Under the pieces are notes generated by a model, which did no database searches, was not told the origin of the DNA, and saw nothing but the letters and a program-made list of their open reading frames with translations. Positions 25,701-37,700 of a stretch of DNA of 64,000 nucleotides are shown here, in pieces. Each line of letters begins with the position of its first letter. Position 1 is the stretch's first letter. Origin of the DNA: Bemisia tabaci (lineage: Eukaryota; Arthropoda; Insecta; Hemiptera; Aleyrodidae); assembly GCF_918797505.1 (NCBI RefSeq), contig NC_092797.1:35911372-35975371 (forward strand). The letters are read 5' to 3'. The position numbers and the translations under genes are program-made.

Positions 25701-28700
25701 ACGCGCTCGCAAAGCATCCAGAGTTTTCAGCCTATCCTTGCCATGATCTTTAAGCTAGAGAACTATTGAATTTAAAGACAGATGTTCATCCTGAAATCTC
25801 ACCGAAGCCTATCTGTGTATGATAACTTTATAATAAAGCTTACAGTTAGAGGGGTGGATTCCGTAGCATTTGGCGCAAAAAACACCCAAGAACTTCAAAA
25901 TAAGATTCTTTGACAGCAATTTAAAATTTAGACGAAATATGGAGCATTTGACACGGAAAAAGGGATGTGTTTGGATGATATGGACATTTCCAATTAATTT
26001 TGGCAGTACCCCAATTAATGATGGTAAAACCCCAATAAATGAGGTAACTGTCCCAAATGGTGCGGCACTACCCCAACTTGAGTTGCGGCACCACCACAAT
26101 ATATCATAAATGCCCATATCATCCAACAAACTGGGGTGGTGCCACAAATTTTTGGGGGATAACCCCTAACACTTTTTCCTGTGAAGAAAAGTTATATCGA
26201 AAAAACTCGAGAAAAGTTATAATTGATTGGCACCGTTGTTAGCCTTACGAATTTGCATTTCAAACGCTCATAAAATCAATAATAATGCGAATTTCGGTTT
26301 GAAATTTTAACCTAAAGTGCTGAGGAAACCTGTAAAAACCTTGCGTTACCTTATCAAAAGATGAATAGCATCAAAAACAATCAAATTTTTTTCATTTCAC
26401 TCCAAATTGTTTTTTCCGCTGTATTGAACAATTTGAAATTCTCTCTATGAGTACGTTTATCATAAACGAACCGTGTTAGACAGAACAGAACAGAGCAACG
26501 TGGCATCAAGTTTGAACCGAGAAAAAGGAGTTCGAAGTTTGTTTCTCGACTTCGAATTTTTGACAGAAGAAATTTACGACTAATTGAATTCAAAACTACT
26601 CCCAACTCATTTTCCCCCATGATACAATTAGGTGCATTTCTATGAGACTCGGTCTGCACAACTAGGTGATTTAATTCGTACCATAGGTAGTAGCTTATCC
26701 AGGATGCAATATAATTCTAGGCGGGAAGCTATTGAGGTGTTACAGCGTTGGTAATTTTTCCGTGCGGTCACACAGCGGAATCCGGGCCGAGGCTCTTTTA
26801 TCGTCGCAGCTTTGACATAAAGGCATAACTGAATCTTGAGTCGAGCCATATCGACCGTTAAGCTCTATGCTTTTTGGGGGTCTTGTGAGAATAGAGATAT
26901 GTCATTACGTTGAGGGGTAGACGTTATGAGGGACGCATAAATATGCGATGCTCGAGGCTGGAGGCCGGCAAGCGCGCTGTCAGAAGGCATGCAGTCGCGT
27001 ATAAATTGGACGTATACTAAAAGAACCTATGCGCATAGGATTCGCGTGAGACATAGGTCCTTTTAGCATAAATACGTCCAATTGACAATGATTAAGTGTT
27101 ATTTGCCGCATCCGTTGAATGACATCATATTTATTGTGTTTCGGTCGCCCGCCAAAATCATCGAAGGGGTAGAAAAAGACGTATCGCGCAAATAGCTCAC
27201 CGCAGCGACCGCAGCCGTGTGGGAAATCGATTTCGCACTCGGCGTTTATACGGGTGCTTACGCTTTCAATAGCTCCATATTATTCCTCTTGACACGTGGA
27301 AAGTGCTATCAGGAACACACTCAAAAGTATCACACAGTCCCATTCCTAATTTAATGCTATCGCCGGGTCAACTGTTCGTTGGCTTTCAAACGAAGTGTGG
27401 TTTTTTTTCGTGACTTTATATCAGTGCTTATCTCAAAGTTTCCATTGCTCCGCCTAACCTACATTTTTACTCAATTTCCCAAGCTAGAAAACCAAAATGG
27501 ATGTATTTCTGTCAAACGGAACCAAAGACAGGTGAGAAAGAAGGGGTGTGCTCGTTAGTCAAGGGCCGTTAGAATGTACTGAATGGACATTATAAAGCGC
27601 CAGTGACGTCAGCGGCAGTCACCTGTTTTGTCCAGCAGTTTACGTCTACGCGTAAGATGAGCAATAGTGACTTGGTCCAAGCCTTATATTGTAGTCCGTA
27701 TGTAAAATTGTTTTGACAATATCGAAATGAGAAAATTGAGAGAGGAGGAGGTGTTGTTATGGTAACTCAGTTTTTAAATGAAATGTTACTTTCTTCTTTT
27801 GATTCATCTTTTCAAATTTTCATTGGTGAATATTTGGTTTTATTTCTATCCTTAAAATTTTCGACACAAAATATACCTTTTTTATCCTTTCTCTCTTTCT
27901 TCTTCTTCTTATTTTTGATGAAAATATTACTTCATTTTAAAAACATTTAAATTTTTAAAATCTGGCAAATATTTGTAAAACCTTTTCCAAGCGATGGCAT
28001 CGATTATAATCTCAATTAGTCGTAGTTGTGTTGAAAAGAACTATATAAAAATGAATAAAATGGGGAACGCAATGCACGCAATCTTTGGTTTTAACCCATT
28101 TCTACATCGATCTTTTAGAGTCAAATAAGTCCAATTTTGAAGGTTTGGTTGCGCGTACACCACGCTGTAGCACAGTAAAAGCACAAAATATAAAAGAAAA
28201 AATTAACGTTCTTAGGAGATCAGAAAGTTTGATACGAAACTACCTTAATATTTATAAAACACACATCATATTTTCCTTTTATCTATATCTTCTCCCATCA
28301 ATTTAAATGAGAATAATCCATGCAGAGTGTGCAAACATTTCAAAATCATGAATTAAGAAACGTTGCCTCCGCGAGTTTAAATATTCGAGCCATACGTAAA
28401 GCGGAGCGGCACGCGCACTGGCTCCTACAAACCTAACATGGATACTTCACGCATTGCGCAATGCGTGAAGTATCCCTGTTAGGTTTGTAGGCGCCAATGC
28501 GCGTATCACGCTGATCGCCCTCGTCCGCCATGGCGCGGCGCTTCGAGCAACTACTTCACAACAGAGGTGTTGCACAGTATCGCGTGGACGTAAACTACCA
28601 GAAAAAACAGGTGCGCAGACGAAAAATCGTTGACGAAATGTCCTATAACCCTCTGTGGTGGTTCTTGGCCGGCATCAACTCATGAGCCCTGTTCAAAACG

Positions 28701-31700
28701 CTCTCTTCCCAAGCCCACGGCTCATGAGTGCCGCATTCAGTTGGCTTATAGTACCGTTTGATAGATTGTAAAATCCCGCTTTTCTATTTCTCTAAAGAGA
28801 ATCGCGCCCATTTTAAAATTGTTTATTATGCGGCTTTCTAGAGCAGACCACTCGTCTATGGTTCTGTTTGGCAGAAATATATCCAAATTGGATCCTTCTT
28901 GTATTAATTGTGCGATCACTGCCTAGGAAACTCCCTGATAATAATTAATGAACTGGTAACACATGCCGACGGCGAAACTCTCAAACCACGTACATCGGAG
29001 AATCCAGCTAATTGGCAGCATTGTTTTTTCTCCATTTAAACCAATGAAAATGTATAGATTCTCAGAGGGGCCAGGTGCTCCGACAAGAATCGATTGTTTA
29101 GCATAGGTTTAAATGGAGAAAATCCAGTGTTGCCAACTTGCTTGATCCGCCTCTGATCACGTATCTCGTGACCTATGTGTTTAAAAATCTCCGCTCCTGT
29201 TTTATTTTTTTAAAGGAGAACAAATCAACATCATTCCTTGAAGTTTTTCCAGAATTTGCTAAGCACAGAGAAGAAAGATCACGAAAGTTTTTAAAAATTG
29301 GCATTGAGTACGTTTAAAGTATGAATTAACAGGAAGGTTGCAACGTCGCAAACCGAAATACGTGGTTTGGGAGTTTCGCGGTTGATATATAACAGGTTGA
29401 TATCAATGATTTGGTGTAGTTCTTTTTACCAAAATACGTTCTATTGATGACAAAATTAACATTTGTCACATAAATTCTAGTATTTAAAACTTTTATGTAA
29501 TTTATCAAATAAAAATTAGGTCACCGAAAACGATAATGATCAAAAATTCTACACTCTTAGTAATTGTCATTTCAACGTTTTCTACACGACGATACGTATT
29601 GCTACACTTGAGAGTTGCATTATGGAAGAAAAAATCATTTTATTCGCAGGAACAAAAATGTAAGAAAGCGCTCGAGTTAATTATTTGGTCCATGACCAAA
29701 AGTTAGTTGGGTAGCCAGCGTGACATGGATAAAGCGCCTGAACGCAACGCAACTATTCGTGCTCGATGGATGTCTGTGTTGCAGTTTAAGGAAATTGAAG
29801 GCGTTTCCTGATTCTTTTCCTCTCAACGGCTCACCAGAGGACATCATATCGTTGCAAGGGCAACACCTCTATCACCTTAATGGCGGGCATCTCTCTTTTT
29901 GTTTCCCGGAAGAACACTTTCAAGAGAAAAGAAGACTTAAACCCCGAAAGCCCCATGCACGCGCCCGGTGCGTCACTGTCAGTTTTCGATCTAATAAGCC
30001 TCGAATGACTGACTGATAAGACTCTTGAGACCCTCCCATCTTGAAATGCGAGTCTGATAATGAAAGTTTCGTTTCCTCATCCATTGGTATCGACTGATAA
30101 AGCCCTCTTTAAAATGTTATTTTATCGACGAAGATCGTTCGATGAGCTCCATTTTGAGATGTGAGTCTGTTAATGAAAGTTTCGTTTCTTCATTCATTGG
30201 TATCGATTGACAAAGCCCTCTTTGAAATGTTATTTTATCGACGAGATCGTTCGAAGAGCTGTCGATTGGGGCTCATAAAGCAGCCTTTTGAACGGACCAC
30301 ATGTCCAAGGAATATATTTTATTGAGGAACAAGGACCTACTGTGGGGTAAACTGCCGAGACGCGATATGCTATGTGTGGCGAGGAGAAAATGGAGCATGG
30401 GGAATTGGTCCGTTCTGCCGTGCTAAGCAAGAACGCTGTATAAGCCTTTAGCTGTTGCCAAACTTCCTCATAAAAGTAGTGAACTTCCCAGAGAGACTCC
30501 TAAATATTTCCCCTCTAATTGTTCAAATGATTTTACCCGCAGTTCAAGTGAGCGTATTGCCATTACGTAACGCATTTCTCCGCTTTTCAACCCAATTTAA
30601 CAGAACTAGCGAACACTATGATGAATTATGTTTCGGTAGGCAGAGCCCTCCGCTCTTCTTATTATTTTCCAAAAAAGAGGGGAAAAATTCGCGTAGGGCA
30701 TTTCCTAATACTTTTAATGAAATACTGCAAAAGAATGATGCAAAGATGCATAACGCCTAAGACAGGAGGCAATATGAGGGGTTGGACCGTGAAACGGTCA
30801 GGGGGTGTATCCCCTAGTTCTTGAATTACCATTGATTTGATCTGCAACATGGATGATGTGTTGGAAAGATTAAATGACACCAGCCCTAAAGATTGCGCTG
30901 CGTTTGAAGGCTTATGAGTGAGTCCGAAACAGAATCGCCTTCAACTCGCAGCGTAGGCAAAACGCGCTCCTAGGAGTTCGAATAGTGGTATCACACGGTT
31001 CGTTTAGAGTGCACCGTTGTTTCCTTCGTTTGTCTGGACTCAGTCCTTCTTCGCGTGATGAGAAGATGGTTTAATTCGATGAAGTTCTCAGTTTGCGTTC
31101 GCATTCTTGAGAAGTTTGACAAATTTGAACACATTTTATCGAACGACGCCATTATTTCAGATTTTTGAAAACGAGTTGAACCAAGACGTCGTATGAGTAG
31201 ATATTTTAATCACGAAATCTTTTCGGCTTACTAGGCATCATTAGAGTTTATACATATCAAACCACTTAAATAACAGTAAAAAAAAAAAAAAAAAAAAGGT
31301 TGAAAAGGTGTTGTGACCCTCTGCTTAGCCCCCTTTTCTCTAGTAACGCATTTTCAAAACCTCCCTCAGACCCCGGGATGCGATACGCAATACAAGGATA
31401 CTCCCCCATCTATGTTATCGGACAATTAATTACATTCAGAAATATTCATGAAATCCTCCGAATATACATATTTTATGGGGGAATTTGGCAAGTTGCGACT
31501 GTTGATACGTCGTTTTTCCTTAAGACAATAGCGCCAGGGCCTTGGCGTCGCCGCTGGGACCAGTGGGCCATTAGGAGGCTAGCGTGGGGTCTCCCCGGAT
31601 TCGAGCCCACCCTCTTGGAGCGCAGCATGCGGGAGTTTAATGCACCCGCATCAACTCGAATCTCCGGCTCCGGTCGAGCGAAGATTGGGCTTCATCGAAT

Positions 31701-34700
31701 TTCAATCGCCGTCAGTTTTCAGAAAATACTCAACTTCCCAATCTCGCGTCATGAGGAGGCGCAACTTCGCCCCTGGGCCGCCCGCCGGGCTCCGCTCTGC
31801 CGTGACCGCGTGACCTGACGCATTGTCTACGGGTCGTCGTCCTCAAAAATTCAAGGGTCGTATAGGCAGAGTTTCTCAAAAGGGAACCAAGTTGTCGGAT
31901 GAGCCTGTTGCAAACTTCAGCCAGAGCATGAAGAATACTGAAAAAAAAGTTAGGTCGTACATTTCGAAGTTCGGTCGTACATCCCGAAGTTCGGTCTTAC
32001 ATGCCGAAGTCCAGTGTTTCATATCATTCCAAGTAGTTCAAACTGAAACTAGTCATACTGAATTTTCGGTTTGTCAAACCAAACTTTCGGTTCGTCAAAC
32101 CGAACTTGTGCAGTAAAGTGGACTGACGAACAAAGTTTGATCATAGATGCCGAACGTTTGGTTGCACAAACCGAACGTTCATTTTGACAAACCGAAAATT
32201 TGGGATGATTTGGAACACTAAACGTTCAGGTTCACATTTTATTCAGCGAAGAGTTATGCCTGGCAGAAAATGGCTCAAAAATCACGATGAGCGCATCAGG
32301 AAAGTTTGAAATACACCCCTAACCTCATGCACATTCTGCGTTAAAAACATGCGTTAACAAAGGGTGTAATATGGATGTAACAGATTCAAACTCCTCGAGC
32401 CTTTCTTTCTACATTTCATAGAAGTATTTAACGTTGATTTTGGTAGCAAAAAATCTCCTCTTTATTTTTCAAATGGTTTAGTTACGTTACGACACATATT
32501 ACATCAAGTGTAACTTTTCTGATGTTCAAGAGAACTGCATCGCATCTTTTTGAAGGCGAGAAATTATCACCGACGTAAAGAAGAAAAAGCGAGGTACGCT
32601 CAACAGGGTTGTAAATCGTGGCGCGGTGAAAATAAATAGTGAATTAAAATATTAGCTCCATTAATTAATTCTATGATAAATACTCTGTGACTCTTAGAAC
32701 GATTGATTGAATCTTGGCGCCGGTAGAGCACATTATAAATCTTTTTGATGGATTGAGAAGAGAATTAGACACGAAATTAAAGCAAACCGCGCCGATCCTC
32801 TGGTTTCTATACCTGAGACGCGCGAGGCTAAATCAACTTGTAAACATGTCTTAATAATGTCAGCAGCGAAGCTTAAACTTTAAGTTGGCGAAGTGTTGAA
32901 ATTAATGATTCGAAAAATGAATCCGTTAGAGGAGAGGCCAGGCCAGAAGTAAACCCATAATTCAGTCAGTCTCAAGTTTTAACGAGGCACAGATTCTCAA
33001 ATTTCTAAGCCCATAAACCTCTCAACGGCGTTGCCGAAAGCTCCGAAAGTTCAATTACAAGAATCATAAATTAAAAAGTTCCGGATTTATAACGAAAAAT
33101 AATCGTTCGAGCTTGCATCTTACATTCGCTGGATTTCGCTTGAAGAAATCACTACGACAAATACCTCTAGATTTTAAAAAAAATGTAGAGTGGAGTGGAT
33201 TCAACCCATGGAAAAGAATAATCTGGCAAAACTGTCTAGGAAGCAGAATTTCGGCTTTTAGTGGTGATCCTTGCAAGTTGGCAACACTTTTCACCTCATT
33301 GAAGGTCATTCTAAACAATCGAATCTACTTGAGGCACTTGAGGTAGTCTGTTTCAATATAATTCGATTATTTACTTGTGTTTAAATGGGGTTTCAGGACA
33401 TTTTGTCAACGATCTTTTGTCCGCGCACCTTTTTTGTCCAGTAGTTTACGCCCACACGTATAATAAGCAACGGTGACTTGGTCCAAGTGTTATATTTTAG
33501 TTGGTATGTAAAATTATATTGACAATATGGAAATGAGAAATTGAGAGAGAAGGAGGTGTTGTTATGGTTGCTCATTTTCTAAATGAAATGTTATCAAACT
33601 TGCTGAGGTGGGGTTTCGCTGAGAACGAACTATGCGAGTGTGGGGCAAAGCAAGACTACAACCACCTTCTAATCTGCCCTAACATGACTAAAACCTGCAC
33701 AAGGGACGATATTTTTAGTGTAAATGACGAAGCAATCCATGTTGCAAATTATTGGTCAGGGAAAATCTAACTTAATCTTATTGGTGCTATCGGACACGGA
33801 AGAAGAAGAAGAAATGAAATGTTATTACTTTCTGCTTTTTGAATCATCTTTTTAAATTGTCATTGGTGATTATTTGGTTTTATTTCTATCCTTAAATATT
33901 TGATGTAATATATATTTTATATATGTATAGGTACTTTTTTAATTTTTTCTTTATGAAATTACTACTTCATTTTGAAAACATTTATATTTTTAAAACGTGA
34001 CACATATTTGTAAAACCTTTTTCAAGTGACAATAATCTCAATAAGCCGCAGTTGTGCCGACAGAAACTGCAAAAATGAATACAAGAGGGAAAATCCGAGA
34101 AGCACGCAATCTTTAGTTTTAACCCATTTGTACATCGATCTTTCAGAGTCAAATACGTCAAATTTTGAGCGTTTGGTTGCGCGTACACCTCGCCGCAGCA
34201 CAATAAAAGCACAAAATGTAAAATAAAAAATTAAAGTGCTTTGGAAATCATTAAATTTGACACGGAACCACCAATATTTAAAAAACACACATTATATTAT
34301 TATTCTCCTTTGATAAATTGATACATATTTTTTCCCATCAATTTAAATGAGAATAATCAATGCAGAGTGTGCAAACATTTCAAAATTATGAGGTAAAGAA
34401 CGCTGACTATGTGAGTATAAATAATAAAGCCTAACAGAGCGGAGCGGCGTGCTGCCAGCGCGAGAGGCTCACTGGCGCCTACAAACCTAAGTGGATACTT
34501 CACGCATTGCACAATGCTTGAAGTATCCACTTAGGTTTGTAGGCGCCAATGCGCGTTTTGCGCTGGCCGCCCGCCCGCCGCGCGCCGTGCGGCGGCGCTT
34601 GAAGCAGCTATTTCACAACAGAGGTGTTGCACAGTATTATACAAAATTGAACGTATTAAGAATGACAGGCATCCTTTAAAATTACAGATCTTTCCTCGCA

Positions 34701-37700
34701 AAATAAATCAAGATACTTATCGTACACTGGAAAAATCTAAAAGCCTTTAGCTGAGGCAAATATAGAGGTTTATCCGGTTCATTCAGGTATAACAAGGTGG
34801 GAAAATCTTGAAAGAAGTCCTGTTACACGAAAGAGGTGTAGAGAGTTTTAGTGAATTTTGTCTCATGGAATTGACGCTCCCCCAGTATGCGACTCTCGGT
34901 AAAACTAATTACGTAAGTCCTTACTGAATTTATTCAAGATATTGGAATGAAAAAAATTATCATCTTATGTAGAGCTCGTCCGCCATCTTCTCTTTTCACC
35001 TCAGTTCAAAACTAGCGGCTCTGTGAACGGAGAAAATGGCGCAACCAATTAGTGAGCGTCTTATAGTTTTTCAGTACTGAAAAGATCGGGACGGCAATAC
35101 TAGGAAGGAAGAATACCATGCTTTTTGGAGTTGCCAAATTTTCTTTGATAAAAAATGAATACTCAGGGAGACTAATGAATATTTTTGTTTTCAATGTTTT
35201 AGAGAAATTTACTGGCGATTAAAGTGCCTAGTTCAAAATGAATAATCAAAATCATTTTCCTCAAAATTAAACATTTTATCATAGGAAATTTTGCAACTTT
35301 TGGAGGTCAATGCGGCGTTCTCCTTTGGCGCGGCAGGACACACTCCCTATGTGGGTATGCCTAAATGGACTAAATTTTGCAATAAGGACCTACTATATCT
35401 GGTTCAATACAGAATCAACATATAGGTCATTAGTTTCCGTATGCAGACACGTGCTTTGTAGACATTTTAGTTCCAAATTGCAAAATGTAATCCAAACCAT
35501 CATCAGTTTTCGAGGGAAAAAAATGGGTGTGTTTTTTTCCACGACGACACTGAGATACTCACTATGTTACACTGGTAGCGAGTTTGGACTGCAGAGGCGG
35601 ATCCAGCAATTTGAAAACACCGGGTTCCCTCCATTTAAACCTACGTTAAATAATCGATTCTTGTCGGAGCACCTGGCCCCTCTAAGAATCGATACATTTC
35701 CATAGGTTTAAATGGAGAAAAACCATTTTGCCAATTCGCTGGATCCGCCAATTGTGTGGAGATGTGCGCCGTGATTGGCTGAGTGTGAATTTACTGATGT
35801 TGCTCTATTTGTTTGTAGTAAAGCGTATCTGGCGAGGAGAATCGACTAATGGTGCTGTGGGCTTGTTAGCAGGTTTTAGCGACCCATACTGTCTCCTAGG
35901 CATCACGAACCACTCGATACTGTCCTCGTCCTCACTGGACGCCTCCCCACTGGAGACCGACAGCAATACAGTTCTTTCGCCTTTAGCCGTCACCATATCC
36001 ATTCTCGGTGACCGAATCCCATGTCCATCCCTCGGTGATTCTTTTTAATCCATTTCATCTGTGGTTTCGTGGCCTCTCTTCTGTACTCACTTTTGTCATT
36101 TTCTCTGTCCTCTTTTGTCTCTCTCGGTTTTTCTTCTCCATCTTTCTGCCCTTGCATTGCATGCTCCGTAACTTTGCGCCGATGGAAAGTGTCCGGTCCT
36201 CGAACTGTTTCAAAACTCAAAAATTTCAGTATGTTTGAAAATCTGTTTGGCTCATTGGACCAGTCATCAAAATTAACATTGATAAAGTATCACTTAATTC
36301 ATTTTACATCAATGGCCACGCCAAGAATGAATTGCAATGAATTACAAGGCGTATCGCATTTCAATTAAACAAATCCGATACAATAATGTGCTTACTCGTC
36401 AACTGGTCAGTTTCAAAAAAATAAACGTTTTTGACAAGAAGCAAATGCGCATTAACATAAATTATGCAAAGAAGTTCAAACTTAGTCCTGTTAATGGAAT
36501 ATTTAAGTGAATAGCATGACACAAAATTTTTTGAAGTTTTTTTTTGAAATTTTAAGTAAATGCTCTCACTTTACTTCAAAAAAATTAAATTATGAATATA
36601 CCTTCCATGGGCCAAATAGGTTGTTAAACCTTTTTCAAACTTAAATATCTCATGTATCCGGATAATTTCTCACACTTTGAGAACTTCTTTTCTTTTGAGC
36701 GCTCATGTAAAGTATACGAGTGTGTTATTCTGACAACTTAGCCCATATTAAATTTTCTAGATTTTTCATTCTTATCGTAAACGAATGAGAATGAGGAAAC
36801 TAAGTGTCAAATACATTTTCAGTTCAGAGTAACGTTCAAAATAAATTAGAATATAGTGAAAAAGAAAGAAAAAAATTGAGAGAGTAAAAAAAATCCGAGA
36901 AAATGACAGTTGCTAAAAGAAGCTTAACACTCATAATTGGACGCATTTATCATGAAGGAGTTCATTTCTACAGTTTCAGATAGAAAGAGCTCACCGACTC
37001 ATTTGATTTGATGATTGGAATTTGGAGCTCAAGGTTAGACTGAATTATGTTCCCCAAGTCTTGTCATTAATAGACATCTGAGCGCCAGAGCATTGAAGTT
37101 TATTTCTTTCGTATTTATTTGTGATTCGAGTAAAACTGCCGCCGAGGGAAAGCAGTTTATTCTCAGGGGAATTTAAGAGCTCACCTAATAGTTGCACACA
37201 GTAAAATTTCGAATGATTTCTGTTCATTCAATCAAATTCTATCCTCCAATCAATCAAAGTAATTTATATAAATTGCCTCTGAATAAATGCGTCCAATTTC
37301 TCCACAAAAATGGATCAAAGAGGTCACGAGAGGTGTGTATAAACATCAAATTACCACCATTTCAAGTTTTCAACACAAAACCACCCCAACCCCATTCGCA
37401 TCCGGAACCTGATCGCCCCTTTTGCGACTTTGAGATGATTTTAAAATAGCACAACATATACCAGTCACGGCCGGATTTAAACGGCTCCTTCGCATCAATT
37501 TATGTTTGATCTGAATGTTTACTGTGATTGAAATTTTTATATACTTAGTCTGTGTTTCCAACTTTTTTAGCATCCCTTCAACGATTGTTATTTTTGGGGT
37601 TTTTCCGATTCTGCAGTGGTTGCTCAGTAAAATTTTTACGCCAACATCTAATCACTAGCCAAAAATTCGGCCTCAAGTACGAGAAGCGTAATTTTTTCCC

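Larger units (their letters stand above)
33396..34640. mobile_element. Family G DNA element, left end intact, interrupted by a LINE tail
   Basis: The left end GGACATTTTGTCAACGATC and the following TTTGTCCAGTAGTTTACG are the inverse of the right end of the 27583 copy. The body aligns with that copy through 34640, where the right end is lost. A 217-bp LINE fragment and its target duplication sit inside. Confidence 0.65.

Noticed and set aside
31590..31620. GGATTCGAGCCC, like a tRNA B box
   Set aside because: No A box at proper spacing and no cloverleaf could be drawn, so neither a tRNA nor a tRNA-derived SINE is supported.
31300..31818. 172-codon open frame on the + strand
   Set aside because: It runs through the right half of a family A MITE and an Arg/Pro-rich GC patch, with no domain and no splice context.
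34726..34830. CACTGGAAAAA start resembling foldback family E
   Set aside because: Only the first dozen bases agree and no inverted right end was found.
36238..36370. Possible partner exon after the pyrimidine-rich tract and AATTTCAG
   Set aside because: The following frame shows no C2 strand signature such as TLNPxWNE, and no donor with the phase needed for exon 6 was found.
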